64,000 nt of DNA from Brachyhypopomus gauderio (lineage: Eukaryota > Chordata > Actinopteri > Gymnotiformes > Hypopomidae). Both the position numbers and the translations under genes were made by a program. The notes beneath the pieces are model-generated. The model was given only the letters and a program-made list of their open reading frames with translations. It was not told the origin of the DNA and made no database searches. This document shows, in pieces, positions 54,213 through 64,000 of this stretch. The stretch spans positions 29,614,706-29,678,705 of the forward strand of contig NC_135214.1 of NCBI RefSeq assembly GCF_052324685.1, written 5' to 3'. Position 1 is the first letter of the stretch. Every line of letters begins with the position of its first letter.

Positions 54213-57200
54213 TGACCTGGACCGCGAGCCCCCTCCCCCTAACCGTTAACCAAATCCTCATCAGTAGGATGCCCTTGAAAACCAACAAGAGAGACATTAG
54301 CAGTGGACCAAAATCATTTAATCAGACTGGGGTAATATAGTCTCTGTGTCTAAAATCATTTTTGCCTGTGTCGCCACAAGTGAATATAATGCAAATAATA
54401 ATAGGACATGTCTGCTAGTTTGAAGTGAAGTGTTTTTTTTTTTTTTTTGGAGGGGGGATATTAGGGAGACGTGTGCGCAAATGAATTCATCAAATGTTTT
54501 AAATATGCTGTCCTTATAAGCATTAAGATTGATTAAAGATGAGGCCTACAGCACGTGAAGATCATGTGATACCGGCACAGACTAAAATGCCGCAGAGACA
54601 ATATAGCCTGCTGCACCTCGCGCTAAAATGGCGGGGGCACCTGCTCCTGAAAGCACTACCTCATCCTCTTAGTTTGATCACATCCCAACGATATCTCAAC
54701 GGTAACGAAGCTTAACCAAAGACTCTATATATCTACCAGTGCTCCGTTTAATTCAAGACGTTTTTAGTAGCCTAGTTCAGAATCCACTTTGCTCTAATCC
54801 TTCATGTCCTACTCCATTATTTTAATTTCGACGCATCCACATTCGGGGCCTTCTCGTGTTGCGGTCCATTGTAAAAATCCAGCACACTGAAACATCCGGA
54901 AACAGTGGCTAAAACGCGCTGCGGTTTCTCTGTCACGGGGCTGCTTTCTGGGCTTCCACCGCCGCGTGAGGGAGGAGCTGTCTCTGCATTACAATGACGC
55001 CGGAGCCCATTCATTTCGCCCCTCTGGTCTTTCACTGGTCAGTCCACCCCATGGCGCGAGCGGGGCCTCTCTATTACAAGGTGTCGCGACCACAGAATGA
55101 AGCTAACATAAAGACGGAGCTTGTGTTTAGTTCTGGAGATATGGAGATATGTGAATGAGCGACAATGTTATTTACGAGAGCTTACAGAACACCTCTACGT
55201 GATGTAAGCCCAACCCAGAACGGCTGAACGTATTAAACGCAAATAGTCCAGTGCGTGTGTGCAATTTGTTGAGCCAAAACGATCAGCAAACCCAAAAGTG
55301 GACCGTTAATCCATTCCTTATTCTCCACTCCCTCAGCTCCACCTCCCTTTTTGTTCTCTTCTCTCTCCACCTTCCACCTTCCTCATCCTCTCTTTACCAA
55401 TCTTCCTCCCACATGTGTATCCACATATCTCTCACTAGCATGAGACCCACTCTGCCCCACATGTCTTGCATGATTGGCTCAGCTGCTCGGCTCAAATTCA
55501 CCATGGCAACCACAATTCTGTCGCCCAGCAACGGGCTTCTCTTTCACCCCACTACATGGAGACCCCTTTTCCCCCCCGACTGCCAACAGTCTGTGTAGCG
55601 GGTGTTGTGAGCAATAAGGTAATAGTACCATACCTGGCCCCAGTACTTTCCCCTGCACGGCCTGCAGAACAACAGAGAAAGACAGCAGAAATCCGCCTCA
55701 TCGAGGATTGTGTTCCCTGGGCTATAACTGGCTGTGGAATTCGGTCTGAAATCTGAAGATCTCAAACCAGAGAAGGGGCATAGAATTTCAACCAATGCGA
55801 TATTCTTCAAGCTCAGAATTGGGATCATTTTCTAGGTCCACGTAAAGAAATTTCAACAGCAGTGTCCAGCCCAATTCCATCCATGTTTAGTAGCATATGT
55901 ATATATATATATTGTTTTGCCTGTCTGGCCCATGATGAAACTGACCTGGGCCTATCAATTTGTACCATGTTAAAACATGTTATTGAAACAGTCATTGAAA
56001 AGTCAGTGAATGTTTTAATATTCTTTAGATTTAGATTAAAACATATATATATTTTGATAACGTGTATTTTTGATTATTTTGCAAAATATTTACTTAATGG
56101 TATAATTGCATTCAAATATAATGCCAAGGTCAGGAGAAGATGAGCAAATAGTTATGATTATAATTTATACATTAATGCTCATGTATTGTTCTACATGCTG
56201 AGTTTTCTATATAGCTAGTGCCAGATACTCATAGCTAGCACCCTCAATTATTGCTCGAAGGCAAAAATCAGACTAGGTACCCCTCGGGGTGGAAGGTCAT
56301 ATGCAAATATTGCTGTGAGGGGTGTGTCAGCATCTGTGTGTGTCCAGATGGGTGTGTCTGCCACACTTATGCATGCTTTAATTTCCATATATTAATATAT
56401 CAGTTACTCCCAGGCCCTTTCCCTCTGTCCATTTATTTGTCTTATTCTTTGTTCTCCAGCACTGTGCTACCCCTCCCCCTGGGCAGGTCTCCTGATATGG
56501 GTCACGGTCTTGACTGCATCACGTGATCATCGTACGTATGTGTCTGGTAGTTTGTTGTTTTCCTTGTCTTGTAGTTTTTTGATTTACAAGTTATGTAAAG
56601 TTCATCAGACAATAAAAAATGTTTACATAATTTCGACATTATATTTATCGACATTATGTATATTGCATGGTGGGTGTATGCCTATGCCTGTAGACATGGG
56701 GTGTGTTGTAATAAAAATAATAATAACCATCTTCATCCTCAACAGAAACAACTGATAATGTGCTGTACTCTGCAAGAATTTTTTTATTGAATTGTGGGTT
56801 CTGCAGTAATGCTTTGTTAATAATTCCCTATACATTTGCAAGGCTCCAAAGTTCACCGTCTACAATGTAATCATGTTCTAAATCCAAATATTAATGAATT
56901 AAATTGAATACACTTTTGATCTGGTTTACTAAATTCAGCAGATGAATATTTATATATTTATTGTATACAGTTGTCAGTGAGATATTTTTTGCACCATCTT
57001 CATAAGAAGGCAATGCATGCTTGTAATCCACCAATCATGTTATATATTCACTAAAATGTTTACAATAATCCTGTTAGCAGAAACAAATTAGAGGATTCAC
57101 TTTTTCATATTAAAACAGATGTGTTGCCAGATAAGCCAAAATGCTTGATTACATTCCATCAACCCCCTCCTCGTGGAGGGTGTTCAAGAGACAACGAGGA

Positions 57201-59818
57201 TGTAATTTCTAATCACCATCATTTGCATTTGCAAATGATGACTAAATAATCGCATTTCTTACAACTGAGAAGAATATTGACATCTGTTATGTTGTCACAT
57301 CAGCTCAACATAAGAAGGAACTTGGTTGCCCATTGCCTTGTTCTGGAATTAAAATGGAAAGAAGAAGAGAATTAAAGAAAATAAATCATACATCGTATAT
57401 TGCATAAAGTAAACTCAATCATTTACAAGCATGGGGTATCAAAACACTGCCTAAAGTATCTGTGAAAACATCTTTTAGGGCTAGGTGCCCAGGGTTGTTT
57501 ACTAAAATCTCACACTCTCTGTTGAGGGTGCAAACTATCAAATATGTCTCAAAGTAACTAACTTGTCTTTGTTTCCCATAAAGCACTGCAGTGTTGGGAC
57601 CATCTTAAATGACAGAGGTTGTGCTCAGTATGATACACTATAATAACTCTTTGTATAATGATGTCTTGGGGAACTGACTTTACAAAGAAGGTAAATTTTG
57701 GGGGAAGAATTGTTGTGGTAAATTTATTCATACTATAGATTTGAGAATTTTTTTGATAATACAATTCATCAAACACAACACCACCATGGGCTCATCTATT
57801 GTCAAAATATTTCCAGAAATATTCCAAGCAGTATTCCTTTGTAAACAATATTTATAATGTTACTATAGGCTAATGTTTGTAGAATGTGATTACAATGTTT
57901 TTAAAACAGCCCGTTTGTTTGTCTTTACGCTCTGATGTGATTGGACAGGTCGTTAATCCCTGAATAGTTTCCACTCATTAAGAAGTGGAGCTTTTCATCG
58001 CTCCCCGAAAGCTCGGGCTGAGGTAGCACGCACGTGACAAGGAGAGCGGCACATTTTTCTGACAGAATGAACACAGGAGGAGGAAATAAGTTGGTTGCCT
58101 GTTGTCGTGAAAGGGTCTTGCACAGTCAATTTATAAACCTCTCGCCCGACAGGTCCCGACAAGACGCACGGGTCAAACCCTAAAACAAGCAAGGACACAG
58201 GATGCAAACGGAAGATGTTTACATTTTCTGGATGAATCAAATCCTGCGACTACTAACAACGCGTACAAACAGCACAAGGCCTTGCGTCTTCCCATCAATG
58301 ATCGTGAACGAAGGTGTACCTAAATTATGCACTTGACGACGTATTGTCTGTAATACCGTACATACCCAAACCAACAGTGAAAAAACTGTCTTAGATTGCT
58401 CTGTCCTGACCAAGAACCATATTCTAATGCCGGCTCATGCTTTTAATGAGATATGCTAAATTGTTTCACAAACGAAGTAAAAAATATTGTGTATGTGCCG
58501 CAAGAATAGAAACGTTTTTCAGCGCAAAGCACCTGGCGATTATATCCCTTTGATTTTATTTTCATGACACTACTCCTGTCAGTCTTCAATCGTTGAACAG
58601 TTGTTTTTTATTCTTTATCGTTTTGGTTACTTGCAATGTCTAAATCAAGGAATAAATAATGATACGAAAATATTCATCAGAAAATTGGAGTCACGTGCCG
58701 ACCCTACAATTTTTGTTACAGACATATCTATTTTAAAGACATTTTTCCTGGACATAAAAATAAAAGTAGAATTCCTGGAAGTGTGTATAAAAATGAAACC
58801 ATAAAAAATAGAAAACATCGTATTGCCTGACTTGAACTCTAATAAATAAAACATTTGTTAAAGTAATAAAAAAATAATAAATATAAAAAGTAAGCTTTTA
58901 TCAGGATTCGATATCAGCGTGCAGACACAAAAACACAAAAGAAGACAATATTTGTAATTTTTCTAAATTATCTTTTAATTGATAATAGTCTATGTTCAGT
59001 AGATATTATGCAGTTTGCATGCAATTGTTTTCAGTAGCCTACAATTACTTGAGAAGTAAATTTTTCCGGTTATAATTTTGACGAATTGTGCCAAAACCAA
59101 ACGTTATAATGCTGTACAATTCATTAAAACAACAGATGATGTATACAATGGACAATACAGGAATCTCAGTATAATGCCCCCCTTCTGTCTTATTGTTTAG
59201 GGGTTTTATCAGTAAACCTGAACGTTCTGCTATAACAGAGCTGCTCATGCAAGCATACGCATACTTTGTTTCTGTAGCATGTATTATGAAATGAGAGCAT
59301 CAGTGACGTGTAAGCTCAATTGGCCAGGTGAGTATGTGTAAACATTAGCAGTAGTCATTGTGTGTGATTGCACACCATAATCACTTCTCTGAGTCATGAT
59401 GTGATGTAATGACATCTACAAAGGACAATATTGTTTCTAAATAACAGTCAGCACAATAATTCTTTATTGACAACTTACGAGTTTCAAGCATCTGCTGCAG
59501 TTACGATTTAGGATTAATGGAGGCTCAGATCAGACCAGATAATAGCAGATAAGAAAACAATGATTGCACATGTGTGGAGTATTTCATTAGTATTTCAGTA
59601 GTTCATGTTCCGTTATTGTTTAATGTGCAATTGATAAAATACAAAATACATTTTGTTAATGTATGTATTATCATTTTATCAGTTTATAGTCAGAACTACG
59701 TTTAGAGTATTATTTAAAAATGTAGTTACATACAAAGTACAAAAGGCCTCCATGAAACAGGACGTTTCAGACAGAGGTCCTTTATCAGTTGTGCAAACAA
59801 AGTGCTTTTACCACCTGG
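54213..59818. other. mir124-gid8 intergenic region; no protein gene seen
   Basis: 54.2-55.2 kb is GC-richer and may hold the pri-miR-124 promoter or first exon. 55.3-57.9 and 58.3-59.8 kb are AT-rich with only short unsupported ORFs. A block at about 57,900-58,300 is GC-richer and unique. A 24-base interrupted palindrome lies at 57217-57240. No bHLH exon (BHLHE23) or SLC17A9-like membrane exons were found. Confidence 0.5.
57217..57240. promoter_or_regulatory. Palindrome with paired octamer (POU-like) half-sites
   Basis: CATCATTTGCA and its reverse complement are separated by two bases, creating ATTTGCAT and a neighbouring TTTGCAAAT. POU-domain dimers bind sites of this kind, but the role here is inferred only. 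Confidence 0.3.
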
Positions 59819-59819
59819 A

Positions 59820-59929
<110 letters not shown>

Positions 59930-60179
59930 AATGAGAGAGAGAGAAACAGTGAGAAATGATGAGAAATGTTTTATTGTAGTTGCTAAAATCATATTATCCA
60001 GACAAAGAAAAACTCCCACAATTATGCTGCCACCTGAATATCGCTTTGGATATATAATTATGTCCCCGGGGGTGCTTTTTACAACGTAGAGAAGATGTTT
60101 TCACCCTCTTGTGAGCCATTTTTCTGCCATGATCTGGCAACCACTGGCAGCTCTACCACAGCAACTATGACGTGGTTGT

Positions 60180-60923
60180 AGCGGCCAATCACACAGCTGA
60201 ACTAAAGTCTCGTTATGTACTACAGCCCTCTATCGCGTGATCTCCATCCTAGGCCCACCGCCATTGCAAAGAATTATTTGTAAGTATTTTGCCATATTAG
60301 AGTGTTTTGCATGTTTAGGCAAAATAAATTAACGGGTAATAATTTGTTTAAGCATGCGCTTTATCTTTAGTAATTCCGGAAATTTCTGTGTCAATTCAAG
60401 CGCGCAAAAAGTCGGCATGTAAGTTTCAGGCTTCAATGTTTTGCTTCCTATCAAGGCCACAGTTATTTTTATTATTACAACGCCGACAACTCTCACGATA
60501 TATGTTAACATTCGGCCGTGAAACTGGTTATCCGGAATATCTTTTGGTTCAAAATGCATTGGCTAGCTATCTCCATAATCACTTATCTTCAACTGCGGCG
60601 TAGGCAGTTAGCCGGCTAGCCAGCCAGCTAACACTCCTACCAGGTGGCTTCTGTGTTGCGTTTACTTGAACACGGGACGGAAAACGCCGCGAAAATACGA
60701 ACGCCGTCTCGTCTTATTGCTGACCACTCGCCTCATGTACCAGAAACGAGCGACCCACACATCCCCACGGAACCTCCTAATACTGGAGCCGTAGCTAACA
60801 GCAGTAACCGAAGCGCCAGGCTGCGTTTACAAGTTCAAGTGAGATTCGCCTGTTATGACAACGACTTTTAATTTCTGTTCACTGAAGGTGCAGCTTGACT
60901 TTCGAGCGACGTGGGTATTCATG
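60180..60923 (+). promoter_or_regulatory. gid8: gid8 promoter and 5' UTR
   Basis: GC content rises towards 60,600-60,840. A donor-like GTGAGA at 60,839 and an acceptor-like tract ending CTGAAG before 60,889 suggest a non-coding first exon spliced just upstream of the start-codon exon. The 75-codon ORF at 60644-60871 would lie in the 5' UTR and shows no domain. Confidence 0.45.
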
Positions 60924-62632
<1,709 letters not shown>

Positions 62633-63680
62633 AAACTGTCAACAATGGACACCAATGCCATTTTTTCCCTCGTATTTATAAAACCGTCAGTGACTGCACC
62701 GTATATATATATATATAAATCATATATATGAATATGAATCATATATATGAGTTTAATGATCATATAAGAGAACGAACTTAACTGTATATGGTATTATTTT
62801 TGAGAGAAGTTATTCTATTCAAAAAGAAAATATCAGCATCATTTAAAATTACATTTTCTGGCCACCCATTTGCAGAAGGTGAAAGAGCTGTGAAATGTTG
62901 ACTTTATTTTTGTTATTGTTGCTTAGATGAATCTTTTTAAGTACTAGCATTTTGTGTTCTGTCCACTAACTCTGTCTTGACTCAGTGCAGTTTTTTAATG
63001 CCTAAAATAGGCCCTAAGTTAGACGGGTAATAACATCTCACGGTTTTTAAGTTTCATTTTTTTTTGTTTTGTTTTTGTTTGATTGTTTTTTGTGTGTGTA
63101 AAAGAACATTTCTGGTATTGTGATGCTGTCTTTGGTAACATTCATTTGTTTTCAGCCTCCCCTGGAAAGTGACACTGAATTTGTGTCTTGTGTTTTGCCA
63201 CTGATGTGCTGTGCATTGCTGGACAAACATGGGTATGGTCTTCTCTTGTATATGTTAGGCTTGTTTGAACCCCCAGCCTTGTTTAAGCTCCTTTCAGCTC
63301 TATTTGTTGTAGTCGTGTGTCTGTCATTGCATTTTCACTTGGAATGAAAGCGGGCTTAATCAAATGGGGCAACAGGATAGCATAACATTTCATGCGGGTG
63401 ACCTGGTGGAGTTGAAGGTTTTAGGCTTCCACAGCATAAGCTATTTTTACTTTAAATGCACATATTTGTATTGTCATTATAGTCACTACAAAGCCACCAT
63501 GCCTTGTAAAAGTTGACCATACCTTGCCTCCTTGTTTTCTGATTCTACTTGCTGCTGAAGTTAAAAGTTTATTCGTGCTAGGCATTATAAAAATTTTTAG
63601 TTTTATTTATTCATGAACAGCACATTCCTCAACAACTCCCGTTTTTAAAGTCAGATTTACAGGTACAATAAACTGTTTTC
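62633..63680 (+). terminator. gid8: gid8 3' UTR and polyadenylation signal
   Basis: AT-rich 3' UTR. AATAAA at 63667-63672 is the first strong polyadenylation signal. The ORF at 63120-63347 lies inside the UTR and has no supporting feature. Confidence 0.6.
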
Positions 63681-64000
63681 TTTCAAACTAAATTGTCTGG
63701 CTCTCTTCTCTTGTGCCTCATTGCCTTAAAATAAATGTATGCTTTTGAGTAACTGCTTTTCAAATCCTTTTCACCAGACACATTTCACTTTTGTCTCTGT
63801 CACCCCTGTATTTCTATGGGACTATCATTACATTTAATGTCTTTTCTGCCATGTTGGAATGTTCTGTTTTCTGTGGATGAGTTCTACCTAGAGGTACCGG
63901 ACTATACATCTAAACAATAGCTTTTTTACCATGTCTGATTACTCATGCATGGTCTCCTAAATAGGTGTGACTTTGTAAATAGTAAAACAGGTCTGTTATT
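63681..64000. other. Downstream flank of gid8
   Basis: Unremarkable AT-rich DNA to the window end. A second AATAAA occurs near 63,731. Confidence 0.5.

Noticed and set aside
60644..60871. 75-codon ORF upstream of gid8 as an N-terminal extension
   Set aside because: No homology to GID8; the vertebrate start MSYAEK is present downstream, so this is treated as 5' UTR.

Overview
This is a vertebrate nuclear genome window, almost certainly from a ray-finned (teleost) fish. The evidence is spliced genes with GT-AG introns, abundant (CA)n/(CT)n microsatellites, tRNA-derived fish SINEs, an intact-looking BEL/Pao retrotransposon (a group common in fish and absent from mammals), and four protein genes whose exons translate to close vertebrate homologues. 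I cannot name the species.

Layout. 1-8.8 kb: a 41-bp tandem array running off the left edge, then repeat-bearing DNA with no gene I can support. 8.8-14.3 kb, minus strand: six coding exons of a transmembrane immune adaptor, best called lime1, with a probable non-coding first exon near 23.9-24.0 kb. 25.9-41.9 kb, plus strand: nkain4, whose roughly 14-kb first intron holds a minisatellite split by a 9.1-kb BEL/Pao element. That element is itself interrupted by a 1.4-kb non-autonomous hAT. The same intron carries a 2-kb G-rich minisatellite broken by a SINE. 44.6-52.4 kb, plus strand: ythdf1, six coding exons and a long 3' UTR. 53.07-53.14 kb, minus strand: a perfect miR-124 hairpin, with a REST-like site and a CRE upstream. 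60.9-63.7 kb, plus strand: gid8, four coding exons.

The set lime1, nkain4, ythdf1, mir-124 and gid8 corresponds to human 20q13.33, so the window is a conserved syntenic block expanded by repeats. The genes do not form a pathway. They comprise a raft-associated signalling adaptor, a Na,K-ATPase-interacting membrane protein, an m6A reader, a neuronal microRNA and a CTLH E3 ligase subunit.

No unknown gene system was found. The most notable items are the miR-124 locus that an ORF-only reading misses, the PAG/LIME mixed character of the adaptor, the unusual nkain4 C-terminus, and the datable nest of transposon insertions.
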